From: Oligoflexia bacterium
Lineage (GTDB): Bacteria > Bdellovibrionota > Bacteriovoracia > Bacteriovoracales > Bacteriovoracaceae
Length of the DNA: 64,000 bases
NCBI GenBank assembly: GCA_015231955.1
Contig: JADGAN010000006.1
Span: 1 to 64,000, forward strand
Reading direction: 5' to 3'
Shown: positions 33,471 through 42,038 of the stretch, piece after piece
How the letters are laid out: each line of letters opens with the position of its first letter
Numbering within the stretch: the stretch's first letter is position 1
Notes under the pieces: generated by a model
Told to the model about the DNA's origin: nothing
The model's database searches: none
The model's input: only the letters and a program-made list of their open reading frames with translations
Program-made: the position numbers and the translations under genes

Positions 33471-34979
33471 CTAATTCAAAATCATATTTGTTATGATTGG
33501 AATTATGGCATCTAAATTCTCTGCATCTGGAGTACTTGTGTTGCTTGGGGCCCCAATGAGCAGATTTATCATCGTTACACAATCCCAACCAAGAGAATAA
33601 TTCCAGCGATTGCTGTCATTATCAGGCCAGTGCCATGACCATTTCTTTTTCTCATGTGGAGCAGACCACATTAGAGAACATTGCTTAAATGTCTTACTAA
33701 TAATTTCATCATGAGAAAAACTTCCAGGGTAATATTTGTTTTGCACCCATAATGCTAAAGGATTATTGGTTGTTTGAGAAACAGAAGAGTTGAATATAAC
33801 TTTTGGTGGTCTATCACCTGCATCAGGCCTTCCAATTTCTGCTTGAATAAGTGCAGAAACTATTGAAAGGCCACAGTGGAATCCACCTAAGTTAGGTAGT
33901 TTAATGCTATTGCCGAGAACATTTATATCACCATCACAAGCAACTTCAGTAAATAAATTATAATTTTTTAAACTTTCCTGTCCTTTAGGTGCCAAACCAA
34001 GCGGAATTTTTACGTTTGAGGTGTCTACACCATTATTATGGACGTCTTTAATATTGATAGTTGGTAATGCAACATTGAAATAATTTAAAACGCTGGCAAC
34101 AAGTTGTCCGCGATATTTTTGGTATAGTCCAGTATTCAGTGTGCAGTAATCAGCAAGTGCTGCACGTTCTTCTTTGTTTCCTTTCCAGTCACATAGCCAA
34201 AACACACCGAGGCGGTTTGCACTTTCATTAAGTTGATCCACCCATTTTTGTAACATAACTTTAGCTCTGGCCACTTCTCCCCTATTTTTAAACGCAATAG
34301 CGGTCAATAAAATTCCCATCGCATGATCCCAAGAGAAGGTTGCAGACCCATTACCATCTATTGTATGAGCTGCTGTAGCGCCAATCATATCCAGAATACC
34401 TAGACCAGCTCTTTGAGCAAGAGCATAAGTAATTTTATCCAATATTGTGGCACGCATACTATCGTCATATCGTTGATATGCACCTAAGTATCTATATATA
34501 GCTTCATCATAATAATTGCGATTGTAGGAATAGTCAGCATGATCTAACCACGCTATAGGGGAATCGCACCAAGAATCACTGCTTCCCCATCCTCCACATT
34601 TAAAATGAGTATGCCATAATGACAATGAAGACATTATGTCTACACCTGATCCATGATCACTTTCATTTGTCATTTGCGGGGCCCGGTGCCAGCGCCCAGT
34701 TGCATCTTGTGATGCCTCAACAGACTTGCAGGCCCATTCTTCACCGCTATAACAAAGAAGTGCACTATATAGGACGGAATCTCCATCTCCGTTTGTGCAA
34801 TTAGTGCCACTAAATTTTATTGTTGGTAATTTTCCTGAACAATACTCAGATTGCGCCCTAATGGAATTTCTGAGTGATGCCAAATCAGAGACACTTACAG
34901 CTCTTACATCGTTGGCCAAAAGAGATGCAATGAATAGAAGTATAATATTTATACTCAATAAGATGTTGTTTTTTTTCAT
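33471..34979 (-). CDS. Exported protein of unknown function, possible helical-toroid fold
   Basis: A 502-residue protein with a signal peptide (MKKNNILLSINIILLFIASL, cleavage near VRAVS). The mature part has ten or more Cys, many Trp, and repeated helical segments such as FSWDHAMGILLTAIAFKNRG and YSLGWDCVTMINLLIG, which could be an alpha-helical toroid of the kind found in glycan-active proteins; no catalytic motif is secure. GDSVLYSALLC...RWHRAPQM relates it distantly to the protein at 26333-27490. The ATG at 34979 has GGAG 6 bases upstream. It follows the small exported protein 35020-35400 by 40 bp and probably shares its sigma-54 promoter. Confidence 0.68.
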   Translation of the reverse strand: MKKNNILLSINIILLFIASLLANDVRAVSVSDLASLRNSIRAQSEYCSGKLPTIKFSGTNCTNGDGDSVLYSALLCYSGEEWACKSVEASQDATGRWHRAPQMTNESDHGSGVDIMSSLSLWHTHFKCGGWGSSDSWCDSPIAWLDHADYSYNRNYYDEAIYRYLGAYQRYDDSMRATILDKITYALAQRAGLGILDMIGATAAHTIDGNGSATFSWDHAMGILLTAIAFKNRGEVARAKVMLQKWVDQLNESANRLGVFWLCDWKGNKEERAALADYCTLNTGLYQKYRGQLVASVLNYFNVALPTINIKDVHNNGVDTSNVKIPLGLAPKGQESLKNYNLFTEVACDGDINVLGNSIKLPNLGGFHCGLSIVSALIQAEIGRPDAGDRPPKVIFNSSVSQTTNNPLALWVQNKYYPGSFSHDEIISKTFKQCSLMWSAPHEKKKWSWHWPDNDSNRWNYSLGWDCVTMINLLIGAPSNTSTPDAENLDAIIPIITNMILN

Positions 34980-35019
34980 AAAAAATCTCCATTTCATTAT
35001 CTGATTAATATTCACCTAT

Positions 35020-35400
35020 CTAATTCACGGTTAAGTGATAAAAATTATACCCTTCTACTGCTAGATTATCGGCGGGGAAAACTGGTCTGTAATCACAAGC
35101 AGGTACATCAGTGGCCCCTCCTCGACTCTTGAAAAACAAAGACACCTCTTTTTTTGCAAGTTGTGCTGAAAGTAATGTGGCATAAACCATATTACATTTT
35201 TTACTTGCTACGCTTTCATCTCTCATAAGGCAGATAATGTGATTAGATAAACCTCCAGCGTAAACATATACTCCACCAGTTTCCATATCAAAACCTACAC
35301 TGGGTACTCCTTTGCACACGACTATGGCAAAAGCACTTTGTGTACCAACAAAAGAAACCCACAAAAGGCAGGTCAAGGTAATTTTCTTAACTAACGACAT
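35020..35400 (-). CDS. Small exported protein behind a sigma-54 promoter (member 2)
   Basis: A 126-residue protein with a signal peptide (LTCLLWVSFVGTQSAFA). The mature domain has four Cys, with CNMVYATLLSAQLAKKEVSL as the family-like segment shared with the other two members. It lies 40 bp before the 502-residue exported protein, so the two probably form one operon. AAGGAG lies 6 bases before the ATG. Function unknown. Confidence 0.75.
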   Translation of the reverse strand: MSLVKKITLTCLLWVSFVGTQSAFAIVVCKGVPSVGFDMETGGVYVYAGGLSNHIICLMRDESVASKKCNMVYATLLSAQLAKKEVSLFFKSRGGATDVPACDYRPVFPADNLAVEGYNFYHLTVN

Positions 35401-35471
35401 AAATACTCCTTATTAGTTACTAGTGTTTTTAACGTGGCAAAAAAAATGCTTCTTGCTTGTAAAATAGATAA

Positions 35472-35487
35472 AGCAAATAGTGTGCCA
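35472..35487 (-). promoter_or_regulatory. Sigma-54 (-24/-12) promoter of the small exported protein operon (member 2)
   Basis: The minus strand reads TGGCACACTATTTGCT, with GG and GC 10 bases apart. The 40-base stretch that follows is almost identical to the leader at 36331-36346, including GCCACGTTAA. Confidence 0.78.
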
Positions 35488-35888
35488 GAAGAAATAAGAA
35501 TTTAATCACATTATCAAGCAACGATCATAAGAGTTGATCAGAGTTCATAATATTTAGAAATAACAAAAATACCTTTCTTGTGAGTCAAGGAGAAATGTTT
35601 TCGTATGAAAATATTTTTGATAAATTTGAAAACCCCCCTTTGCCTGGAAAGTTGACCAGTGAACTACTCGGCCCTAAAGGGTTTGCCTTCGGCATTCCAT
35701 CCATAGGAAGGATTTTGAAAAACAATGTTGCTTATAAGTCCTATTACAAGTGTTAATAGAAAAACTTGCAGTTGTTTCGTTGATTTAAATTTTTGCATAA
35801 AAACTTCATGAAAAAATATAATGATAAGGGATTACGGTCTAAAAAAATGAAACGGGGGTGATTTGGAAGTCAGAATGGCAGAAACCCA
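35488..35888. other. Intergenic region without a supported gene
   Basis: A 53-codon plus-strand frame (35595-35756, beginning MFSYENIFDKFENPP) is preceded by AAGGAG at very short spacing. It has no recognised relatives, so I leave it uncalled. No other structure is evident. Confidence 0.3.
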
Positions 35889-36248
35889 TTATCTTCTGAC
35901 TCCTATGTAGCCAATGTGGCATCCTTTATCTTTAGTTGCATGTAATGCAACACTTTTCTGTGCTGCAAATGCAAGTGTAAGTAGAGCTAGGTATGATTTA
36001 TAGTTGCTATCCGACTCTTCCATATAAAACCATGTTCCTGCTCCGGCCTGTGGTCCATTACGATCAAAACCACAATTTGATGCATTCGGTACATCAAGAT
36101 ATACTCTTAAACCGTAATTTCCAGATGGGGCCACATCTAAACCAGTTATTTTTCCAACACTAACTTCGTCCCATGAAAAAGCTATTGGGTTCACGATTAA
36201 CGTGCTAAAGACAAATACAATAACCATTAATGAACTTTTCAATAACAT
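35889..36248 (-). CDS. Small exported protein behind a sigma-54 promoter (member 3)
   Basis: A 119-residue protein with a signal peptide (LLKSSLMVIVFVFSTLIVNP). The mature part has two Cys, and the segment YLALLTLAFAAQKSVALHAT matches the pattern of the other two members. The ATG at 36248 has AAAGGA 7 bases upstream; a TTG at 36269 is a poorer choice. The short C-terminal GCHIGYIGVRR places the last Cys in the same position as in the relatives. Function unknown. Confidence 0.75.
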   Translation of the reverse strand: MLLKSSLMVIVFVFSTLIVNPIAFSWDEVSVGKITGLDVAPSGNYGLRVYLDVPNASNCGFDRNGPQAGAGTWFYMEESDSNYKSYLALLTLAFAAQKSVALHATKDKGCHIGYIGVRR

Positions 36249-36330
36249 AAAAAAATCCTTTGAAAACAAGTTTCCAGTTAGTTGTTAACGTGGCAAAAAA
36301 CGAAATGCTTCTTGCTTGAAAAATAGATAA

Positions 36331-36346
36331 AGCAAATAGTGTGCCA
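36331..36346 (-). promoter_or_regulatory. Sigma-54 (-24/-12) promoter of the small exported protein (member 3)
   Basis: The minus strand reads TGGCACACTATTTGCT, identical to the site at 35472-35487, with GG and GC 10 bases apart. The leader down to GCCACGTTAA is nearly identical as well. A MITE-like element sits 25 bp upstream. Confidence 0.78.
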
Positions 36347-36370
36347 AAAAAAATGAATTTAATCACATTT

Positions 36371-36478
36371 GGTAACTGCTCACACCCCTCAACCTTCACC
36401 TCTCAACCAAATGCTGTTAGCTAAGCAACTTTCAGCATCCGGTAGAGGGTAGATGGCTGAAGGGTGTGAGCAGTTACC
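36371..36478. mobile_element. 108-bp MITE-like element with 17-bp terminal inverted repeats
   Basis: GGTAACTGCTCACACCC (36371-36387) is the exact reverse complement of 36462-36478. The element is bordered on both sides by ACATTT, a 6-bp direct repeat that looks like a target-site duplication. The 74-bp interior has no coding capacity. No transposase with matching ends is in the window. It sits between the sigma-54 promoter at 36331 and any upstream activator site. Confidence 0.72.
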
Positions 36479-36673
36479 ACATTTGAATGTTAAGAGCAAG
36501 AACAGCGAAGAGTCTCTAGCAATGAAGTCAGTGTTTTATAAATAAATTCTATGAACACAAGGGAAGAGAATAAAATAGGGAACACATGAAATCATAAAAT
36601 ATGTGAAAAAGTTGGCACTATCGATTGAGTTTATGGAGGAGGAGGCCTCTTTTATCGGTTCTACTGTCTGTTG

Positions 36674-36682
36674 TGCTATAAT
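36674..36682 (+). promoter_or_regulatory. Extended -10 element of the choloylglycine-hydrolase-family gene
   Basis: TGCTATAAT is an extended -10 (TGnTATAAT) with no good -35, about 46 bp before the ATG at 36729. The remaining stretch from 36479 to 36728 shows nothing else. Confidence 0.4.
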
Positions 36683-36728
36683 TGTATTTTAGTCAACTAA
36701 CTTTTAAGGTACTTTTTTAGGTGTTCTC

Positions 36729-37907
36729 ATGAAAAAAAAGCTCTTAATAATTTTGTTAATCTTCATTACAACACAAATTTCAACAATAGTCCCACTTTTC
36801 CCTTGTACGACATTTTTTATCTCAGAAAAAAACGAGGGTGGTGAAGGCAGTGGTCATGCACTTATGGGCAAGAGTTACGATTGGCATCTTGATAAGGGCA
36901 TCGTCTATGTTAATAAGCGTGGGTTGAATAAACATGCAGTGATCACCGGTGTTGGGGATCCGTTATTGCAAACACACTCTCTTTTGCAACAATCACCTGC
37001 AATGTGGACCTCTCGTTATGGGAGCATAACCTTTAACCAATTTGGAAGAGAGTTTCCGAATGGGGGAATGAATGAAGCGGGACTTGCTGTAGAGATCCTA
37101 TTACTAGAGGGAAGTGAAATGCCCCATCAAGTAGAGCACATAGAACACACTAAAAGTATTAATGAGCTACAATGGATCCAATATCAGTTAGATAATTTTT
37201 CCTCTATAAAGGAGATGGTTGAAAGTTCCAAATTCCTAACCATTATTCCGCTCCATGGAGAGGTCCATTTCTTTGCCTGTGATCGCAGTCGCGCTTGTGC
37301 TACTTTTGAATATTCCAATCGTCATTGGGTGATAACGAGTGGAGAAAAGCTAAAGGTAAAATCATTATCGAACAGTTATTATGCTGATTCGGCCTCTTCC
37401 CTTCCAAAGTATTGTGGTTTTGGTGGAAAGGAGAGCATCCCTACCGATTTTGATTCGCTCTCCCGATTTGTACGCGCTAGCTCGATGGCGTCGCAATTTT
37501 CTACGCAAGATTTTACAAACACAAAAGGTACTGGAGTTGCTGGAACTGATGGAGCTATTGATTATGGTTTCAAAATTTTAGAGAGCGTGGCAGACTCCGA
37601 TGATAACCAATGGCAGATCCTTTATGACCTAGAAAATAAGGGCGTTTATTTCAGAACTAGATCAAAGGGCGGTGATAAAATAAAGTTTATAGATTTAAAG
37701 TCTTTTGATCTCTCCTGCCAACAACCAGTGATGGCGTTTGATGTTCAATCGATCAAGGGCGGAGACGTTACCTCGTACTTTAAGCCTTTTAATCGTGATG
37801 ATAATCTACGGTTGCTCCATTCCGTCCTTCACAAAATGCCTGCCTTTAATGTGCCCGATGCGACCCATACTATGGCAAATTTGCCACAAACATTTATCTG
37901 TCAATGA
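36729..37907 (+). CDS. Exported choloylglycine hydrolase / penicillin acylase family (Ntn) enzyme
   Basis: A 392-residue protein. A signal peptide ends at PLFPC, which leaves Cys as the new N-terminal residue (CTTFFISEK), as needed for the Ntn-hydrolase nucleophile. GHALMGKSYDWHLDKG provides the conserved Asp, FPNGGMNEAGLAVE the Asn-Glu region, and FNQFGREFPNGG the oxyanion loop. Members hydrolyse linear amide bonds (bile salts, penicillin V, acyl-homoserine lactones); the substrate here cannot be told. The export and the first-residue Cys suggest a periplasmic or secreted enzyme. Apparently single, with its own promoter. Confidence 0.82.
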   Translation: MKKKLLIILLIFITTQISTIVPLFPCTTFFISEKNEGGEGSGHALMGKSYDWHLDKGIVYVNKRGLNKHAVITGVGDPLLQTHSLLQQSPAMWTSRYGSITFNQFGREFPNGGMNEAGLAVEILLLEGSEMPHQVEHIEHTKSINELQWIQYQLDNFSSIKEMVESSKFLTIIPLHGEVHFFACDRSRACATFEYSNRHWVITSGEKLKVKSLSNSYYADSASSLPKYCGFGGKESIPTDFDSLSRFVRASSMASQFSTQDFTNTKGTGVAGTDGAIDYGFKILESVADSDDNQWQILYDLENKGVYFRTRSKGGDKIKFIDLKSFDLSCQQPVMAFDVQSIKGGDVTSYFKPFNRDDNLRLLHSVLHKMPAFNVPDATHTMANLPQTFICQ

Positions 37908-37990
37908 TAACCTGAAATAATAATCAGATATAAAAAATCCTGAAAAAAATTTATCCCCATTCAATCAAAAGCGATAGAAACTAAATGGGT

Positions 37991-39232
37991 TCATTCAAAC
38001 ATATGGCGAATTTTATTGCCCACCCCTTTGATCGGAATTAAGAAGAGATCACTGATCCCATTTAATTCTGTGCCATTGGTTCGTTTTACAAAATCTTTAG
38101 CATGCTGTGCATTTACCTCTCCCCAGACTTCTGCCAACTCTTTGCTATTAGGAAGTTTAAGTTCGTTGGCATCATTGGCCTTAGCAAATAGGGTGAATTT
38201 TAGGGTTAGCCAGAGTGAGAGAGAGCGATTAAAAATATAATCTTTGGAATCGGCGTTGATGACGGAAGGAATAAGTAGTTTGGGGTATACTAAGTGCAGG
38301 TTATTTATATTTCCGGTTATAAATGCCATATTCCAAGTTTCATATAAGCTAGTCCATCCGGGAGAAAAATGTTGTTCATAAGCTTTCTTCTCTCCCTCAA
38401 TTTCTGCTTTGGTGTAAGGATTTATGGCCAAGGCAACCCCTGCTAGTAAATTATTTTTAAAATTGGCGAAGTAATCTGCAGCGATGGCCTCGGCAATATT
38501 TAAAATTAATTTAGTTTTTCCAATTTCTGTTTCTTTGTCAGTAACAAAACCCTTGGCCCTCTTTTCCATAATGCCAGTAAATGCCCAATCCATCGCCAAA
38601 GATTTAGCAGGCATAAACCAATCACCATAAATTCGATAAAGATCCTTTACATAAGTTAAACCACTATCGCAGACATTGAATTTATCTTTGCTTACTTGTA
38701 AGTAGTAGTTATAAATATCTCTGGAGAAATCGAGATTATTGGCCATCTCTTTGGTGATTTCTTCTAAAAGAAAAGTTAGATGGAGTGTTCGTGCAATCAT
38801 ATTTTTTGCATTATCATCAGGAATTTTTAGCAGATCTTTTTTTAGTGCCAAACATAAAAATTGAGCTATCGCTGGCTGTTTTTGAATGATAGCTTGTTTG
38901 ATGACTTCTAGCATTGGTCGCATAGAAGTTGCTTTTGTAAGCTTATCCCCAAGTAATTTTTTTGCTGCAGCAAAATCTGCAAGCTGCATATCATGGTCGA
39001 AAATTTCATTTAAGAGTGATATATCAGTTTTCATATCGAGATTGATTTCTAATTTTTCCATAGCTTTTTCTACACAAGCAGTTGCTTGTGCAGATGAGAT
39101 GCCTACTTCCGTATCTACCGTGTTTACCGTTTCTGCCTTTGCCTCAAAATAAAAATTTCCCAGCAATGATAAAATAGATATTATATAAAAAAATAGATTT
39201 TTTCTCAGATCAGCTCGCAGAAGCATAGACAT
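37991..39232 (-). CDS. Exported protein, member A of a three-gene paralogous family
   Basis: A 413-residue protein with a signal peptide (NLFFYIISILSLLGNFYFEA). It shares with the proteins at 39622-40788 and 40830-42038 a C-terminal signature: WTSLYETWNMAFITG, then LLIPSVI, YIFNRSLSLWL and WGEVNAQHAKDF. Similarity to the 402-residue member is strong throughout, for example in ACVEKAMEKLEINLDMKTDI and RTLHLTFLLEEITKE. No domain is recognised. It is all helical by appearance, with two conserved Cys. The gene is divergent from the other two across a 389-bp region with two palindromes. Confidence 0.72.
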   Translation of the reverse strand: MSMLLRADLRKNLFFYIISILSLLGNFYFEAKAETVNTVDTEVGISSAQATACVEKAMEKLEINLDMKTDISLLNEIFDHDMQLADFAAAKKLLGDKLTKATSMRPMLEVIKQAIIQKQPAIAQFLCLALKKDLLKIPDDNAKNMIARTLHLTFLLEEITKEMANNLDFSRDIYNYYLQVSKDKFNVCDSGLTYVKDLYRIYGDWFMPAKSLAMDWAFTGIMEKRAKGFVTDKETEIGKTKLILNIAEAIAADYFANFKNNLLAGVALAINPYTKAEIEGEKKAYEQHFSPGWTSLYETWNMAFITGNINNLHLVYPKLLIPSVINADSKDYIFNRSLSLWLTLKFTLFAKANDANELKLPNSKELAEVWGEVNAQHAKDFVKRTNGTELNGISDLFLIPIKGVGNKIRHMFE

Positions 39233-39621
39233 TCTCCTTAATTTAATTAAACAAGTAGCGCAGACTAAAAGTGCAATTATAATTTTAGAAATAACTATTG
39301 AGGAAAAAATAATTTTTACGAATGTAAGTCATGGATATTAAAGGAACAGTCGTGCAATGTGAATATCACATTTGCCTACTATTGTTGGCAAATAGTGCCA
39401 ACTTAATTACACATGATGATGCTCGATATTCCTGCTTTTTTAGGAAAATGTTCATTAGATAAAGGTTTGTTTTTTTACAGAATATAATGAAAAATCATAA
39501 AAATAATATTTTTTTAAAACCATGATGTATTATAATACCCCATCTTTGTGTAATGCTATTTGCTTTAAGAAAATTTATGAATATTTGTAAAAAAAAAGTA
39601 AATAACAAACAGGAGTTTTAA
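39233..39621. promoter_or_regulatory. Divergent regulatory region with two palindromes
   Basis: This AT-rich stretch separates the divergent paralogues. It carries AATGTGA-ATA-TCACATT (39356-39372) and GTTGGCA-AATAG-TGCCAAC (39384-39402), both with perfect 7-bp arms, 12 bp apart. They resemble operator sites of dimeric regulators and could control both directions. The first is not a standard CRP site, because its spacer is 3 and not 6. A GGAG ribosome-binding site precedes the ATG at 39622. Confidence 0.5.
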
Positions 39622-40788
39622 ATGAAAAAAATTAAAGTTTTGTTCTTGTTGCTAATATTATTTTTAGTACCTCTATCAATAATAAATGCAAGCGATGAAG
39701 CACCTATTGATTCTTCAGTTTCTAAAATGATTGCTCACTCACTCAAGAAAAGCATAAAAGAGTGGAATTCAAAGGAGATCCATGAGGTGATGAAAAGACA
39801 ATATATCAAAATGCGCTTAATGGATAAGCAAGGTCAATGGTTGGTTCCTGAATTGGCAACAATTTCTCAAGAACTTTTACCTACTGATCTCTCTCCCCAA
39901 TATATAGACAACTTTATCGACAAAATGGCCGTTAATGCTGAGAAAAATTCTTATCTAAAAAAATTTTTAGATCAAACCAAATTAGATAATTTCCCAAAAT
40001 TAAAAGAAAAAATGCAATCAGAGGAACAATATGTGTTTCCAGATGTTATTGCCTATGCTTTGGTGTTGGATAAATTTACCAAAGCATCCAGAGAAGATTG
40101 GAGAGTACTAAAGGCCTGTTATCATCACTGGAAGGATCAATCACGACCTGGTTCTGGAATTTATGATAATATTTCATGGTTTCAATTGGCAAAACTTTTT
40201 AGTGTAGAAGCAGCAATAAAAAAAATGATCGAATTTCATGAAAATCCTCAAGCGTTAGTGGACAATCCAGGATTTTGTTCATTTTTATTACCACTCAATA
40301 TTTGGGAGGCAATTTTAGATGATTTTAGAAAAGGCAATTTTGATAATGGTATTTGTGGTATTACTTTGGCCAATTATGGGCCAGATGAGCAAATCAATGA
40401 AGCCACCGGAACTGGTCCAGCGGAATGGTCTAAAGATAATAAGGGGATCCTTTTAGGCATCCCCTTGGCAAAGAAATGGGACGATCTTTATTCTACATGG
40501 AATATGGCCTTTGTAAGCGACTATTCTGATTTTCCATATAAGATTGCTAAATTGATTATCCCACAAGTTGGAGATCATATCAAAAATGATAAAGAGTATA
40601 TTTATAATAGAGGAATCGCTCTCTATGCCCATGTTCACCATGCCTACTTTGGTTATGCAGATTTAATTGCTCAAGGTAAAAAAACAATCGATTGGTCTGA
40701 TCCTGTTTTGACTGAACAGTGGGGTAAAATAAATCAAGAAAGTGCAAAAGAGTATGTAGCAGAATTACGTAAATTGTGTTCGCATTAA
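39622..40788 (+). CDS. Exported protein, member B of a three-gene paralogous family
   Basis: A 388-residue protein with a signal peptide (VLFLLLILFLVPLSIINAS). It is the most divergent of the three relatives, but keeps WDDLYSTWNMAFVSDY, LIIPQVG, YIYNRGIALYAHVHHAYFGY and WGKINQESAKEYV. The N-terminal half differs, with a large helical region. No catalytic motif or metal site is evident. It is followed by member C after 41 bp, and the two are probably cotranscribed. Confidence 0.72.
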   Translation: MKKIKVLFLLLILFLVPLSIINASDEAPIDSSVSKMIAHSLKKSIKEWNSKEIHEVMKRQYIKMRLMDKQGQWLVPELATISQELLPTDLSPQYIDNFIDKMAVNAEKNSYLKKFLDQTKLDNFPKLKEKMQSEEQYVFPDVIAYALVLDKFTKASREDWRVLKACYHHWKDQSRPGSGIYDNISWFQLAKLFSVEAAIKKMIEFHENPQALVDNPGFCSFLLPLNIWEAILDDFRKGNFDNGICGITLANYGPDEQINEATGTGPAEWSKDNKGILLGIPLAKKWDDLYSTWNMAFVSDYSDFPYKIAKLIIPQVGDHIKNDKEYIYNRGIALYAHVHHAYFGYADLIAQGKKTIDWSDPVLTEQWGKINQESAKEYVAELRKLCSH

Positions 40789-40829
40789 AAAATATGTCAT
40801 TGAATGTTTTTTAAAAGAGGAAGTTTTTT

Positions 40830-42038
40830 ATGAAAAAGAATTTATTATTTTTTATGAGTTTAATAGTAGTAAATTGCTGCGCTATTAGTTGTTTGCAAAC
40901 ATTTGGTTCTAATGCACGTAACATAGCATCGGTATCTTCCAATGCGTGTGTTAATAATTTTATACATGCATTGAAAATCGATTTAGAGATGCAGAGTGAT
41001 TTGAACTTAATTGATGATTTGATGAAAAATGAAATGTATCTAAGTGATTTTCCTCGGTCTAAGGAAATTTTTGGTTCTAAAATAACTACTTCCATGCCTC
41101 TACAACCAATGTTAGAGGCAATTATAGAGAGTATTGATAAAAAACATCCGGCCATTAGTGAATTTTTTTGTGCAGTAGTGGAAAATAAGCTTTTACCAGA
41201 GATGGATGAGAATGCACAGCTGATGGTTAAACGTGTAATCCACCATACTTTTTTACTTGATGCCATTACCAAAGCGGCCGGTGATAATATTCAAATCATG
41301 GAAGAACTTCAGACTCATTTTTATAAAAAAAGGCAAGCGTTTGGAATTAGAAGTGATTTCTTTAATTCTGCCATTGATATGTATAGAGTGACAGGAACTT
41401 GGTTTGCACCAGCAAAGACGTTAACCATGGATTGGGTCTACAATAACACTTTGGCCACTAGAAAACTAGGTCAACTGACCTCTGCCAACTTTAAAAAGAT
41501 GCAAGTGCAATTAGCATTAAATATCGTTGAGGCAATATTGAAAGACTATACGACGGGGTATTATAGCAATGCTCTCACGGGGGTTGCTCCCGCCATCACT
41601 ATTGCAGATGCTGGTCGCTTAGTCGGTCAGGAGTATTTTTTAGAAACTTCAACCCATCAAGATTGGATCAGTCTCTATGCCACATGGAATTTGGCGTTTA
41701 TGACAGGTTACTCTCCAACAATGAATCTTTTCTATTCCAAGTGGCTCATCCCTATTGTTTTGGATGTTGCCCCTAATAAATTTTTGCAGTATCGAATGGT
41801 GTCACTATGGCTTGCAGAGAACTTTAGACTCTTTTCAATGATCACCAATCCTAAAGGACATCCAATTCCTAGAAACCGTGAGATCTCTACGCTATGGGGA
41901 GAGGTTAATTTAAAGTATGCAAAAGAGTATACACTCAAATATAAAAATCGAGAGCTGACAGGAGTCAAAGATTTGATTATGATTCCGATGGTAGAGCTGC
42001 GTGATAAAATTATTAATCTCATTCCCGCTTATCTGTAA
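40830..42038 (+). CDS. Exported protein, member C of a three-gene paralogous family
   Basis: A 402-residue protein with a signal peptide and a Cys at the expected cleavage region (LLFFMSLIVVNCCAISC), so it may be a lipoprotein. It closely follows member A: IHALKIDLEMQSDLNLIDDL, QPMLEAIIESIDKKHPAISE, VIHHTFLLDAITKAAGDN, TGTWFAPAKTLTMDWV, WISLYATWNLAFMTGY, LLI-like WLIPIVLD and WGEVNLKYAKEY. AGAGGA precedes the ATG. Function unknown. Confidence 0.74.
   Translation: MKKNLLFFMSLIVVNCCAISCLQTFGSNARNIASVSSNACVNNFIHALKIDLEMQSDLNLIDDLMKNEMYLSDFPRSKEIFGSKITTSMPLQPMLEAIIESIDKKHPAISEFFCAVVENKLLPEMDENAQLMVKRVIHHTFLLDAITKAAGDNIQIMEELQTHFYKKRQAFGIRSDFFNSAIDMYRVTGTWFAPAKTLTMDWVYNNTLATRKLGQLTSANFKKMQVQLALNIVEAILKDYTTGYYSNALTGVAPAITIADAGRLVGQEYFLETSTHQDWISLYATWNLAFMTGYSPTMNLFYSKWLIPIVLDVAPNKFLQYRMVSLWLAENFRLFSMITNPKGHPIPRNREISTLWGEVNLKYAKEYTLKYKNRELTGVKDLIMIPMVELRDKIINLIPAYL

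Noticed and set aside
35595-35756. 53-codon plus-strand frame with AAGGAG just upstream
   Set aside because: The spacing of the ribosome-binding site is too short, composition is ordinary and no family is recognised.
36612-36630. TTGGCACTATCGATTGAG as a further sigma-54 site before the choloylglycine-hydrolase-family gene
   Set aside because: At the position of the -12 GC there is TG, so the essential dinucleotide is missing; an extended -10 box closer to the gene explains expression better.
39356-39372. TGTGA-ATA-TCACA as a CRP site
   Set aside because: CRP needs a 6-base spacer; here it is 3. Kept only as a generic palindrome.
39384-39402. GTTGGCACTATTTGCC on the minus strand as a sigma-54 promoter for the exported protein at 37991-39232
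   Set aside because: GG and GC are only 8 bases apart; the sequence is better explained as a 7-bp palindrome.
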